Source of the DNA: Diorhabda sublineata | Lineage: Eukaryota > Arthropoda > Insecta > Coleoptera > Chrysomelidae | Direction of reading: 5' to 3' | DNA length: 64,000 nt | Assembly (NCBI RefSeq): GCF_026230105.1 | Contig: NC_079476.1 | Coordinates: 10,988,709 to 11,052,708 of the forward strand | Shown here: piece by piece, positions 35,881 to 48,360 of the stretch | How positions within the stretch are numbered: position 1 is the stretch's first letter | How the letters are laid out: every line of letters begins with the position of its first letter | The notes under the pieces: generated by a model | Database searches by the model: none | What the model saw: the letters and a program-made list of their open reading frames with translations, nothing else | What the model was told of the DNA's origin: nothing | Made by a program: the position numbers and the translations under genes

Positions 35881-36268
35881 GCCAACACCAAAACTTCTTT
35901 CTACAACATATTACTTTTATCAATAATCGTTATCAGTTAACCAGTCTTTAATGTATTGTTTTCTCTAGTTAGACGTAAGCAACAGTTTTCATAACCCAGA
36001 ATGATATTTAGAATTATGCACTACTAAGACGGAATTAACTAGAATTAGATATAAAATTTTATGCAAAAACTCTTTAAAAATATCTGCATTTATCTCTTGA
36101 TCTCTTCTTGGCAATCTTTAGTATACTTAAAATACTATACATATATAATCACTCCACCAATCCCAAGATTGGATTATTATTGAACGAAAAGCTTTTTAGA
36201 TCCGTTGTCTAGGTTTTTTAACCAATTTCTCTTGCTCTTTCATCTAAATAAACTATTATTTCCTCGAT

Positions 36269-36339
<71 letters not shown>

Positions 36340-37960
36340 AGAATGTTTGTGTATGCCCTTAAAGAAACGTAAGCTACGCAATTGATCATGTGATGAAGTA
36401 TCAAAGTTGTTGTGCTTGAGCAAACGAAGGTCTCTGAATGGTGCATTTGCTTTGAAGAAGAACTCCCAGTCAAGAGAATGATGAATAATGTTAGATATTG
36501 ATCTAACAGTTTTGACTGCAAAATTCAAATGTGAATTGCCATTAGCATGAATTGTCACGGCAATATATGCAATTCATTGGAATGACAGTGATGCCATTTT
36601 ATAATAAATTTCTCTCATTTTCAAACCAATTTCAGTTATTTTCAATCCAATTTAACTATTCCCAAATGACTTCGTTAATCACCATCGATTATTACCTAAA
36701 TTCTTCATACCAATACAGACAATTTGTCTTTCAAATGATCGTTCTCCTTTTAAGCACTTTCAGTTAGAATTATAAGATTTTCAACATAGATTAACTGCTC
36801 TTCGAATGTATCAATTTCTTTACATCGCGCATCATAACTATCGACATAAATACCTATATCTTTCAAAACAAAAATGTCACGAATGAGATCATCATAATTT
36901 CTAAAAATTAAAAACAACACTTCTATTGCTTTCAATTAGTTTTTTATAATTACCTCGCACGCTAAACGAGTGGATCATAATAAAAACATTTGGTCCATCT
37001 GTCACACCGTATTTGAGTGATATATTCTTGAAATCAACTCAGTAAAGAAAATACACGAATGTATTAGAGATTATCTTTTTGGAAACTACTAAATTAAAAA
37101 CAAACATCGACCTGTTTCATGATGTTCTTACAGTTTAGCTAATAATAAATTCATTGATTTTATAAATTATATGTTCCACTTCTTAATAAATTATTTAATA
37201 TTTATTAACGTAGGTAGTTTGTATAAACACCAAAAATATGTTACAACTTTCATGAAAGAAGCGAAAAGTTGTATCACCAAATTATGAGCAATGCAAATAC
37301 TTTGAAATATGTGTCTAATATTATAGCACAGAATTTAAATTAAAAAAATATATACTCCTTTGTGATCTCGCAGCATCTACGTTATATTAAATTCTCTCAG
37401 CTTGTACCAAACTTTATGAAATCGCTTTTTATTAGCGTAATATTCGAGGTCGCTTGTTTTTAATTTTTCGCATAACAGACATCATGAGAGAAGATTTGAC
37501 CCGTTTCTTATATTGATTGAATCAATTCAGGCTTTTTAATCATTTTTACGATCATTAATAGTGGCTTTCATCAGTGCGAAAAACCAAAGTGTTCATTTAA
37601 TAATAATAAAATAGATTTCAGAACCCAGTAGAGTAAACACAAATGAAATGCTTTTTTCATTATGACTTTAAATCTGTCTATCGTATGTGGTCCTATTCAT
37701 ATCATTAATATTTTCTGTATCCATTTGGAGTTCAACTTGATGGTTGGGATAAATCTAATCACTTGCCACTATTTCATTCTTACGCTTAATTAAACACACT
37801 AATCTATGTTTTAAATGTACTATTCACAATACAAAAAAAATTGTAATCAGTGTTCACTATTCCAGTTCTCGTTTTTTGGACTAATTACTTTGAGTTTCTA
37901 CAAACTTTATAGTCGTTAAGTAACTAAACTAGAGATTGGGCAGTAGAGAATATACCCATT
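35881..37960. other. Unassigned AT-rich DNA with a (TA)n tract
   Basis: Apart from the TA tract at 36271-36336, I see no motif. Two minus-strand frames near 36256-36558 are open for up to 100 codons, but one third of that is the TA tract and the rest is unrecognised. Confidence 0.45.
36271..36336. repeat. (TA)n microsatellite
   Basis: Uninterrupted alternating TA. Confidence 0.95.
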
Positions 37961-37968
37961 GTCCCTAC

Positions 37969-38560
37969 TTAAACTGTTGAAACATTTAACAATCTCAATT
38001 TTTTCATGCATGCATCAAATGCATCCAACAATTCATTATAGGATACATTTCTGAACAATTTTACATTATTTATATTCGTTTCATAACTATGACTAGCGAT
38101 ACTCGATTTTTCGGTCCGTCCATATTTCAAATAAGCATTGTGCTCTTTTAACCGGACATTAATGTATCTGTTAGTCTGCTCAACATGCTTCATAATCATT
38201 TCAGCTAATTTTATAGATACCACTCTTTTCCAAATTTGATATTTCATCTTTAGGATCGTCCAGCAGCTACATGTATTCTCAATAAAAGTACTTTCCATAT
38301 TCGATGTTAAGTGGAAAATGAATTAAACGATGTACCATCTTATGCTGCATACAATGGAAAGAATCAACCTGGATGCACCTTCACGTGGCGATGTTTTTCC
38401 TAAATATATAGAATTCTAGCCTATTATTATTTTTAATTAATAAAGTATCTGAAAATGGTAACTGTCCATTAATTTCCATTTCATAAGTGAACTAATCTCC
38501 TTTGATGTAAGCTCATTATTTCTCAACACGCCGGTCCCGTAGGTCTTGGAGTACCTTGAG
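37969..38560 (-). pseudogene. Penelope-like retroelement: RT end and GIY-YIG endonuclease
   Basis: On the minus strand near 38470, FTYEMEINGQLPFSDTLL is followed by RLEFYIFRKNIAT and VDSFHCMQHKMVHRLIHFPL (to about 38325). This is the 'LPFLDVL...RKPT...H..QHK' run found at the thumb end of Penelope-type reverse transcriptases. The 109-codon frame at 37969-38298 then contains QTNRYINVRLKEHNAYLK and TEKSSIASHSYE, matching the GIY-YIG nuclease core 'GQT.R....R..EH'. Its leading GIY and YIG Tyr residues are degraded (KHVEQT in place of a Y-x-GQT). Frame breaks separate the parts. Penelope is preferred over other GIY-YIG genes because RT and nuclease are in the right order. Confidence 0.7.
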
Positions 38561-40615
38561 AACGCACTGAAATCTAATAATTTGGGATCTGATATGATAG
38601 AATATTTACAATTAACTAAAATATGGTTGAAGCACACCTATTTCTAGTTAAAAAACGATTTTGACTAACAACACGTGGGAATAACTCTAGACAATTGCCT
38701 ATCACCGTTTATGGCTGAGTTATGATAACCATGACCATGAAGTTTTCTAGTATTTTCCCAGGGTAAAGAACTAAAATCAAAAAGTCATCTTTGAAACACG
38801 AGAAAAAGAATTTGGAATTTATCCCCGCATATATCAAAATGACGTTGATCGTTACTTGTTATATTAAATCAAGCCATATTTTTTCTCTAACTTTGGTGAA
38901 AATAATGGCAACACGTTGAAATAGTACTACATTGTTTTATATTTCTAACAGCTCTTTGTTTTTTAATTCAGTATGTTCAAATTTATAGCAACTTATTTGT
39001 GTGAAAATACAAATAATGAAAAATATTTTGACGCGTCAATAGACATCCAAAAACATAAGTGTTCAGTATATTATCAGTTCACCTCATCATAAAAATCTAC
39101 AATAATATTTAAGTCATTTTTGTCGCGTTCAGGACTTTCTCTGGTTATTGAGGCATAATTATTTATTTGTAAATTATTTTTTCCATTTTCGACTCCAGTA
39201 AAAGAAACTAATGGTACCGACAAAGAAGGTGTGTTGAATGTAATTATTAAAACATTCTTTTGGACAAGAAGCACTTATTTTTCCTCTATCCCAGAGATAT
39301 CAATTTTAAAATATTAACACAAATTCTTTAGCATTCAGTATGTTTTTAGTATGAAAACGAATTCTATTACCAATAAAATAAACGGCTATAGGAAATCTCC
39401 GTTCAGAGCAGGTATATTAATGAGTGATTTTAAGAAGCATATTAGCTATGAATTTCTAACGGTGTGGAACAGGATGTGAACCGACATCGGACAAATATTT
39501 TAAGAAATATAAGTAATTAAAAATATAAGTAGTTTACGATTTGATATACCTTTATAAAAAACAACACTTGATAATCATGATTATTAAGGAGTTATAAAAG
39601 CTAGATGGATTTATTAAGTAATACATATGTATGAATCACCCTCTGAAGAAAACTTGTTTTCAGAATTTTAATAAAAATACTCGATTTGAAAAGCATATCG
39701 TATATAGGAAATTTATTATGTCGGGATATATAACGGGTCAACTAGAAAATTTCTGTGGCCGGCGCCTAGAAGGACATAAGTTGTTTTTTTACGTAAATGC
39801 AGTTTTCAGTCAAGATAAGTTCAGAAGAGTGTATATTTTAGACAGTTGAAGGGATCTAAGTCTATATACGTTGTAAAGTTTTAAAAATAATGCACAAAAA
39901 ACCATTTATAATAATACAAGGGTAACCACGAAAATCAAAACGTCATAATTAAACATAAGTAGCAAAATTTTTGTAATATATAACAGTTAAACAAAATATG
40001 TCTACATATTTGTTAGTTTTCACAGGACCAAATCTCCCGAACAGATATAAATACTCCTATTACCTAATTAGTAACGTTTTTTTAATGTTTTTTAATTATA
40101 AGTATACTTATCCCTTTAAAGGGTTTGCTTTTTGACATAAAGGCTGTATTAGGTATATTTATGGCATTTTAAGAGCTACCTTCTTCTATAAAAACATATG
40201 TGGACTTATTTCGTTTTAAGCCTTTAATAATGTAAAATAATCTAACATAAGTTCACTTACCGATAGTATTATTCTGTTTATTTAGTGGAACGTATGGTGT
40301 GATTGTGCATTAAATTCTTATTTTTCTTTTGAATAAACTTCCTTTAAAAGTATTTAAAAAGTGGTATATAAACTTGTAAAGCATTTTAAAATGAAGGGGG
40401 GCAGGATTGGTTCCTTATAATAATAATTATAACACGCCGATTCATGATCTTGAAGGTAAGGTTGAGTTTATATAAATTCAAACTTAATTTTTAGTTATAT
40501 TCTCAATATCATTGGCTATCCTAAATATGTGTGTGAAAATTGGACTGATTATACAATTTCTTAGTTCACTCTTCTAATTTGTATTTCTTTATGTGCGACA
40601 TTGGAAGTTCCCAAT
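38561..40615. other. Unassigned AT-rich intergenic DNA
   Basis: Upstream RT blocks of the Penelope-like element were not found here. Small frames (39074-39274 minus, 39631-39849 plus) are unrecognised. Confidence 0.5.
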
Positions 40616-40617
40616 AT

Positions 40618-40850
40618 TTAAATAAATAAATAAATCTTTATTGATGCATATAGCAATTATAATACTAAAGAAATTAAAAAATGTCATTGTTATGAACCAT
40701 AAGATCAGCAAAGATAAAATTACAAAAGTTAGAATATGTCATTGTTATAAAACTTATATGCCTAACCACAATAATTATTACAATTTACATTAACTTTTAT
40801 TCAACAAGATGGCGGGATCACGAGAAGATACAATTATTGCAATATTTACT
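40618..40850 (-). mobile_element. Possible LINE 3' end with ATTT tail
   Basis: Read on the minus strand, the stretch ends ATGCATCAATAAAGATTTAT followed by further ATTT units. An AATAAA signal plus a short tandem tail is the usual 3' end of insect non-LTR retrotransposons. No coding part adjoins it. Confidence 0.4.
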
Positions 40851-41149
40851 GAGTAAACAAAACTTGTCCAAGTTGCTTACGAAACACATTAAAATTACAG
40901 TTAAAGAAATTTATATTACTATTTTGTTGTATCACAGAATTAGCAATCTTACACATCCGATTTATAGGCATATTAACTCCATAATTAGTTTTATGACCTT
41001 TTCAAGCTGGTTTTACACGTACGTTTTATCGTGAATTATTCATCAATAAATTCATGAATTTGTTGATAGATTCTTAAGATTTTTTGAAAATGAAAATTAA
41101 ACCATGGCCTAAAAACTATTTTAAAATTATTTTTTTGTCGTCCTTAAAG

Positions 41150-43420
41150 TCCCACCTCAAGTTACGATAGAATCAGAATGTCCTGAAGTCTTAAACAACT
41201 TAGATATCATTGGTATTGGACCATCTCCACCAAAATATCTGACTCCAGTTTGTGACGAAAATGCTCAACCACTTTTTGTAAGCTCTACAACTTCCACAGA
41301 TTGTAATCAAACTTTATTAGAGCTGAAATCGCAAAGAAATAGTAAGTAGTATCCACTAAGGATATTCTGTATTTAAGACAAAACTTATTTTTGAATAGAA
41401 GTGAAATTTCTGACGTGGATTTTAGGACTAGATGTAGACATTAATGTGTCTATCAAGCCGGCCATTGAAAAAAAAAGGAGGTGCGATTAAAGATCCATCA
41501 AATAAAGAAAACATTGCGGAAGCAGAGTCCTTTGATTACTTGTTTTGCAATGAGTTCATCCAAATAGAATTTGGTTAGATTCGCATTTTATTAAAATACC
41601 AGTATTATTTATTTCGATTTTTTTAGGTAAGGAATCGTGCGATTCTGAAATTATTGAAAATTGTGAAGATATAGCTTCCATGAATTTAGAAAATAAGTGC
41701 GAAGAGAATATAAAAGAAGTAGACGAGACAAAAAGAGATTTACTAGTAAATATTGCAGAGACATCTTTGTACAAGACATGGTAGGTGATGGTCAATCGAA
41801 AGGCAGCGTTGAGCAAGATCCTGATTATACTGTGCCAAGCGAAGAAAATACCAGTGAAAGTTCAGAAGCTGAAAACCAAAATGATGAACCACATCCGAAA
41901 AAAACAAAAAAAAACAGACAGCACCTTGCTTAAATTTTCTCGAAAAGAAGTTGAAAACGAAAAAGAAATAGAAATAGAATAGAAAAAGATGAGAGATCTT
42001 AGAGAAAACTGCAGAAATAAATGCATGGGAAAGATTGATGAGAACATAAGACAAAAAATTTTTGATGAATACTGGAGTCTAGGAACACACGACAAAAGAG
42101 TCGCTTATGTTGCAAGTCTTATAAACGTTAAAGAAACGGAAATAACAAGAAATAAAAAAAAATAAAGGAAAATCCACGAGAAATAGACTCAAATCAAGTA
42201 GTGGAATCACACATGCAGATAAAAGAGGTATGCATACTACTATACATAAAACAGCACAAAATAAAATTGACGAAATAATATCCCACATTAATTCTTTCCC
42301 AGCTTATGAAAGCCATTACTCAAGACGCTACACAGAGAAAAAGTATTTAGCCGCAGATCTAGACTTAAGCAAAATGTATAATTTATACCGCGAAAAATAT
42401 CCTGAAAAGCCTGTGTCTACGCTCGTGAATTTAATAAACTAAATTTAAAATTAAAAAAACCCAAGAACGATACATGTTCAAGATGTGATACCCTTTTGGC
42501 TTAAGAACAATATTGTAGCAGCGAAGAACTTAAATTAAATTTAAAGAAAGAGTTAGATGATCACTTTACTTTAGACAATCCTTCCCACATTACATGTGAA
42601 TTTGATTTACAGCAGGTTTTACAAACTCCTTAGTTATCAACAAATAAGATATTCTATTTGCGTCAGCTTGCGATATATAATTTAACAGTGCATAACTGCT
42701 TTTCAGGAGAGTCCACGCATTTTATGTGTCCAGAATGCACTGCGGGAAGAGTTGCCAATGAAATTGCATTCTTAAAAAGTCTTCCAAAACAAGTCAAGCA
42801 TATCTTTATGCTTTATGCTTTATTCGGACACATGTGGGGACCAGAACAAAAATTCCTTCATTTGTGCAATGTTTCATTATGCTATTAATATCCACCAAAC
42901 ATTAGAAATCATAGACCATAAGAACAAAAAAGAAAACGTCCATTGATATTCATCTGCCCAAAGACTGGTTAGATCAGCGAGCAAAAAAAATAAGTTTAAG
43001 GTGGAAATTATGGATCAAGACTGATTTATTTCTTTTTCCGAACTTGTATCAAGAACCGGACCCTTACAGGTTAAAAACAAAGACTTTAAACTTAGAAGTA
43101 TTCCTCTATGGTACACGAAAGATACAGTGGTTAGATTTAAAAATAGTTTAAGAGATGATGAGGAATTTAAGGAAGTAAAGTTCTTAAAGAAAAATCGAAA
43201 TGAAAATATCATAAAAAATTTCAAGCTTAATGTATTATATAAAGCTCAGAGACCTATAAGAACAAAAAAAAGAAAATTTACTAGAAATCGTACATTTACT
43301 TGGCAGAGAAGTCCAGGATTACTACCGTAATCTACCAACAGACAAAAGCATTCAGAAGGACACAGATCCGGATGTCGACAGATATGTTTCTCCAGAAGAA
43401 GAATCAGAATTTTAAAGTCG
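41150..43420 (+). pseudogene. Intron-bearing transposase-like gene, decayed
   Basis: A long chain of plus-strand blocks recalls a large, uncharacterised insect protein family with a DDE-like core. In order: an acidic region near 41170-41340; KESCDSEIIENCEDI after a clean acceptor at 41626; KMRDLRENCRNKCMGKI and IFDEYWSLGTHDKRV (41985-42115); PAYESHYSRRYTEKKYLAAD (42300-42360); HITCEFDLQQVLQTP (42588-42633); NLTVHNCFSGESTHF (42678); DTCGDQNKNSFICAMFHYAI (42827-42886). Then come ISFSELVSRTGPLQVK-like text (43025-43080) and RNLPTDKSI just before a TAA at 43415. At least six frame changes occur. The His/Cys block that should follow DTCG...IIDHK is deleted. A polyadenylation signal AATAAA lies near 43543. 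I do not assign a superfamily name. Confidence 0.65.
41574..41626 (+). other. Candidate 53-bp intron
   Basis: A GTTAGA donor follows FIQIEFG and a TTTCGATTTTTTTAG acceptor precedes GKESCD, in a matching phase. Length and T-rich acceptor fit insect introns. A second GTAAGT donor lies at about 41341 after LKSQRN. Confidence 0.5.
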
Positions 43421-44300
43421 TTTATTGTCTATACCTAATATGTTTTTTTTCTTGTTAAAACTTGTTTCTTAAAAGTAACTACTCATAATAGTTTCTACAT
43501 GTATTTTTGTGAACATATCTGTATTTGTTTTTTTACTACCAAAATAAAATAAATGAAAAAATATTATATCTAGACTTGTCCCTTTTTGAGGGTGTTTACA
43601 TTATAGCTAAACGTCAACTTAAAACGCATACACCCTTTCTACCGCTTCTCTCTAAAATACATTGTTGGATAAAAAGGGAATAAGTCATGAAAATTATGCC
43701 AAATACTAATTAATTTTTTAAATTTACTCCATTGCTTTCAACGGAATTTGTTTATTTATACTTGTGTAAGATCAACTGTGTGGATTATCGATTTGGATTC
43801 TATAAATCTTTTTGATATAAAATCTGGTGTTGTTGATAATACAATTTGTATAAATCATATAAATTTCGTAAAGAAGATTACAAACAACATTAGATTGTTG
43901 GGTACATTTGTTACAGTCCACTTCACAGTTGATAAGGTGGTAATTACATTTTGAATTTTTTCACTGGAGTAGGTTTTCTCACTGAAATTCCTTTTTAATG
44001 AAATTGGTTCCCACTGGATTAAATTCATTGACGCACAAAATCTAATAATAATTATTTACTAAAGTAATTTGAAACATCTAGTGCGCTTTTAAAGGGATGC
44101 TATGTAAATTGAAAAATATGAACAAATATTACGAAATCAAATTGTAACTTTTAAAATTTCCAATAAAACTACTATTGTTTGGTCAGATATTCACGAACGT
44201 AGAATTTCTTAATGAATTAGTATCAATTCATATTGAATAGTATATATTACGGCTTTGTTACGGTTGATACTTAAGTTTTGCAAAAGACTTTATTGTTTTT
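43421..44300. other. Unassigned AT-rich intergenic DNA
   Basis: Nothing recognised beyond the 3' flank of the preceding pseudogene. Confidence 0.5.
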
Positions 44301-44329
44301 CAAAATGTCATCCATTAAATCAATACAAC

Positions 44330-44600
44330 TCTGATATACGTTGCTATAATGGAACGGTGGCGATATGTCCAATTATTACCAAAAAAACAGGAAAAAGACC
44401 CATACAGTCCATGGTTGTTTAGTTTTGGGTTCAAAACATAGATCCATGATTTGTCGCCTGTCAAGATCTTATAAACTTATAAACGTCTTTTGAAGCACCG
44501 GGATTGATTTTTTGCAAAATTTTATGCGAGTGGAGAGTTTACGCACAGTATGGATGTTTTCTAACGTCGAAGCGAGTTATCGGCCCAATGACATTAGATT
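44330..44600 (-). pseudogene. mariner transposase fragment, first catalytic block
   Basis: The minus strand reads ILTGDKSWIYVLNPKLNN at about 44465-44410, corresponding to the mariner block 'TGDESW.Y.YDPE', with the first Asp retained. CFFGNNWTYRHRSI follows (44390-44350), a decayed 'FFGKTGHVAT' segment. Upstream, TLENIHTVRKLS and IKFCKKSIPVLQK match the region between HTH and core. No second or third Asp survives. It belongs to the SETMAR/irritans-like type, a third kind of mariner in this window. Confidence 0.6.
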
Positions 44601-44960
44601 TATTATTGTGGAATATTCTGTACAAATTGAAAAGTCAGATATAAAAACATTTCTTGTGGAATATTTTCGAAAATAGTAACAAAATATTGTCATTAATCAA
44701 ATGAATTATCTTGTTATTTAATGACATGGGTATTGAATGTCATATCGGTTTTAGTGCTTTATGCATAAATTAAACACATTCCACAATTTTGGAAATTGTC
44801 ACTACAAACTACTTAAACATGTCTCATAGAATTTATTAATATCCACAAAGTACACACGAAACTAATTTAGTTGGTAAACCAAAGTCTATTTTTCTTTGTA
44901 TGAATGGATATGTTTATTCTGGTACCATAGATCTATTGTGTCCCCCTTTCTAGCTGCCTA
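44601..44960. other. Unassigned AT-rich intergenic DNA
   Basis: Nothing recognised. Confidence 0.5.
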
Positions 44961-44979
44961 GCTGCGGTACTGGGAATTC

Positions 44980-46130
44980 CACAATTTACAGCTGATCTAT
45001 TAATCCCACTACTCTTAGAAAGTTCACAATGTAGGATGGCTCGAACAGCAAAAGATCTTCGTTTTCTATTTCATACGCGTCTAGGTGTAGTGCTTTGGAG
45101 TTCCGTAGTCTCTCACATTTCGAAAGAATGTGGATGTAGGTTTCGTCCTCTGAGGAACAGAATCTGCACTTTGCATTATTTGCAAAATCTAGCGTCTTTC
45201 GATGTCCATTGGAGCGACAGTGCCCCGACAGAACTCCTGTTAATATTCGTAGGTTGCTCTTACTTATGCTGTTACATTCAGTAGATCTTATCTAGTTATA
45301 ATTTTCTAATGGAGTCTCTACCTGTTTCAGTCCCTGTAGAATGTCATAGTAACTTACCCTTTGTGCCTTATTTCCCAACGCTTTCTCTATTGTTCTGTAG
45401 CGAATTCAACAGAAGAGTTCATGAATCGTTTGTCTGCCCCTACTTCAGCAAGTGTGTCAGCTATTTCGTCTCCTCCACTGTTTGCGAACATTCCTATCTA
45501 GATTCAACTCGATACAGTTGTATATTTTTTCTTGAAAAATGCTGGGTGTTTTGCCCAAGCTTTCCCGTTTGTTACTAGGCCCGTACACTCCTATTTCAGC
45601 TCTGATTTCTGTTTTAGAGCCATCTGTGTACCATTTGATGGTATTTCTAGACTTTTTGGTTTTTCGGCATGTCCCAGGTTTGGCCATTTTTAAGGACTGA
45701 CGTTTTTTTCCACCTAGCTTTCCAATACTATATGAAGTGGTGGGGGATTTAGTAATATATATTAATCACTTCTATTGCAGCTATTGGACATGATCTTATA
45801 GCCTCGGTTGTACATGTGCAAGCCAGTCTTTGTACCTTCAAGAGATTGTACCTCGTGGTGCTCAGACTAGTTCTAGTACCCCAAACTACATGATTGGTCT
45901 CTCGAAACTCGTGTATATCAACAGTAGGATCTTTGGGTCACTACACCCTTTCATCTCTGCGAAGTTTCTGTACACCATCATGGCTTTCGTTGCTTTAGTG
46001 GTTATTCATGTATTTTCCATAGGAGTGTACTATCTTGTGCAAATTCCAGATAGTTCCTTTCTTCATCTAACCAGATATTAGATTCTGAGTACTAAACTCA
46101 TAATAAAAATTTTTTCAAATCTCTTGGGCA
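44980..46130 (-). pseudogene. LINE with RNase H domain and C-terminal zinc-type motif (R1/jockey/I-like)
   Basis: Minus-strand order: YLEFAQDSTLLWKIH (46060), KATKAMMVYRNFAE (46015), VQRLACTCTTEAIRS (45835) and CPIAAIEVI (45800) form the thumb. RNase H follows as NTIKWYTDGSKTEIRAEIGV (45650-45590) with its first Asp, and IFQEKIYNCIELN (45545-45505) with the Glu. The region after it reads LTGVLSGHCRSNGHRKTLDF (45240-45180) and CRFCSSEDETYIHIL-SKCE (45170-45115), a CCHC-type C-terminal motif. The RNase H part is open for 76 codons, while other frames carry breaks. The reverse-transcriptase palm is not present upstream. This is a different LINE type from those at 20.3 and 30 kb, which lack RNase H here. 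Confidence 0.8.
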
Positions 46131-46940
46131 TATGATAATAACATCCGTTTTTTCGAGTACTGACTTGAGGAAACTTCAAAAATTTCAAATAATCTATCTC
46201 TCTTTTTCTGAAAATTGCAAGTCATTATCTTATTTATATGATATTTTTAAATGTTCAATGTTTGTTTTCTCGAATTTCCATAAACTCTATGCGTTATGTA
46301 GAAATAAATAATTTCTATTTTGAAGATATTATCTAGATACGTCATTTTTAAATATGAATCTTGATACATTTTTCCTTTTACCGATTAATTTACAATTGAT
46401 TGTTAACCCCTAATGGTATTTATCATACATCATAAGTATCACACATTTCGACTTCTATCCATTGGATTACAAATTACAGATAATAACAGATAATCATCAT
46501 TGGTTGAACGAAGGGAAATATCATCCCCATTGAGATGTAGACTCGTATTTATGTGACTTCGAGGATGATTGTGTTTGGTTACTGGATCTTCGTGTCTTCA
46601 TGTTATGTATGATACAAAGGAACAATATATAAGTATAAAGATTTCAAGGCAATAAGTTTTATAGATAGTACTTAATCATATCCATTATCAAAATACTTGG
46701 CATATCATTTTCTATATTTCTTTCCTCACCTGAAACACATTGAATAACAAATTGACATGCTTTAAAATGAAAATATTCAAGCCCCTTTTAAATCACGAAT
46801 TTAATCAAACTAGCAATTTTTCAAATAAAAATATGGTGAGTTTAAATCTTTTTCATTTATTATTAAAAATGTTATTATTTCCAAATTTTTTGCAGAAAAC
46901 TGGTGTGCTTATTTGGTCCTGTTATTAAAAAAATGATGTA
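46131..46940. other. Unassigned AT-rich intergenic DNA
   Basis: No reverse transcriptase or integrase of the adjoining gypsy-type element is seen here, although that is where its pol would be expected. Confidence 0.5.
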
Positions 46941-46949
46941 AAAAATGTC

Positions 46950-47230
46950 ATAAATTGCTGTGGTACACCATCAGCAATAGTGATATGTATTGAAGCATAT
47001 TCAATAGGTAGATGAAGAGAATTAATAAGGGAAAAACCTTGTTGCCAAGAACACTAGAGTTGCTTCCAGTGTCAACCATAGCAACAGTTTCAGTATTCAA
47101 AACTCTGACAATCATATAAGAACGATTATCGTTTAGTTTCCTAACAAACTGAGGACAAATATCGTTAGTAACAGAATTGATAATATTCTCAGACAAAGAT
47201 AAGTCCACCACAGGAGGTAAAATCGGTAAA
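46950..47230 (-). pseudogene. Retrotransposon aspartic protease remnant
   Basis: The 87-codon frame contains VRVLNTETVAMVDTGSNSSV; the Asp-Thr-Gly of a retroviral-type protease is intact. A hydrophobic flap region follows, then TIADGVPQQF in another frame. It lies downstream of gag and zinc-knuckle sequences on the same strand, as in gypsy-type elements. The reverse transcriptase that should follow is missing. Confidence 0.75.
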
Positions 47231-47529
47231 TCTGATAAAACAGGTACATCTGGGTCAATAATACTGATGCTTTTGAGAGCTTAAATTCCGGCTTAGAAGT
47301 GACAAGAGAAACGGGAGGAGAAGATAAATGGTTGTAAAGATTTTCAGAACGACAATAAGATACGGAAGATAAAAAATCTCTGATAAAACTTGAATAAGTT
47401 GGCATTCACCAGACGAAGGTGAAAAATTTGAAGTTAATTTTGATTTGTTGACGGCTCACTTGATTGTCGTGCTAGATTTTCTGACTTTACTCCGGGAGTA
47501 GTTTGCAAATGACAGGGAACTGTAGACAG

Positions 47530-48360
47530 ATTTAGAGGACCAGTCTGAACCTCTTTTTCGAATTACAAGAACAATTTTGTTTTGTGGTGTTTTTAGCACC
47601 ACAACCATAACAAAAAAATAGACCTAGAGGAACGACATTTCGTAAAGGTATGACCAATTCTGCCACAATTCCATCATTTGCTAGTGAATAAAACGGAAAC
47701 ATCATGGGATTCTCTTTTATTAGAAGAATTATTAGGTGAAACGCAAAGACAAGCCAGATCAGGTTCAAGTAAACGACAATTATTCGAAGATTGTAGTCGA
47801 TAACAATCAGACCAAACCCTAGATTCTCCTATTCTTTTGTAAAGCTCTGCAAGTTCATCCAATGTATAGGGATTATGCAATGCTATCGCGGAAAACAAAA
47901 ACGGTAAAAGATTTCTGCGAATCTTTGCAACACGAGATTGTTCATTTACAGCATTCGATAAACAATTGAAAAGTCCTGTCGTAGAAGAAATATAAACTGC
48001 AACGGGTCCATTTTCTCCCATGGTTCGATTTAGAATTTCCAATTTCATCTGTTTCATAACTATAAGGAAGAAAACCTTCTTTCAATTTAGCAACAATATC
48101 TGTGTGAAAGCACTACCTCGAAATAATTAACAGGACTGTGAAAATAACTTATCATCAGAAATACTTCTAGAAACTCTAAGAACCTTAACTCTTTCCAAAA
48201 AGAGATGAAGCAATTCATTCTTCCCAGAGGAGGAAATATCCCATTCATAAACTGGATCATGACGAGATAAAGATGAAGAAGGAAGATGATCATGAATAGA
48301 GTATTGTGTGTTTCAACACAATCAAAGTGAGGTTGTCTTAGTTTCCAAATCAGATTCAAG
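47530..48360 (-). pseudogene. Gypsy-type gag with two degraded zinc knuckles
   Basis: Reading down from 48290, YEWDISSSGKNELLHLFLER matches the start of the gypsy-type gag capsid. A frame change leads to the 127-codon stretch at 47674-48057 with LEILNRTMGENGPVAVYISS and ALHNPYTLDELAELYKRIGE, the capsid C-terminal part. In another frame near 47665 comes WNCGRIGHTFTKC, a CCHC knuckle whose first Cys codon is now TGA. A second, FCYGCGAKNTTKQNC (47620-47575), lacks the His. Protease lies 300 bases on. Copies of this kind are common in insect genomes. Confidence 0.7.

Noticed and set aside
41556..42288. Minus-strand frames of 69-103 codons
   Set aside because: They oppose the transposase-like pseudogene and are Phe/Ser-rich, without motifs.
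45036..45578. Plus-strand frames of 82 and 89 codons
   Set aside because: They lie opposite the RNase H LINE, whose minus-strand reading carries recognisable motifs.
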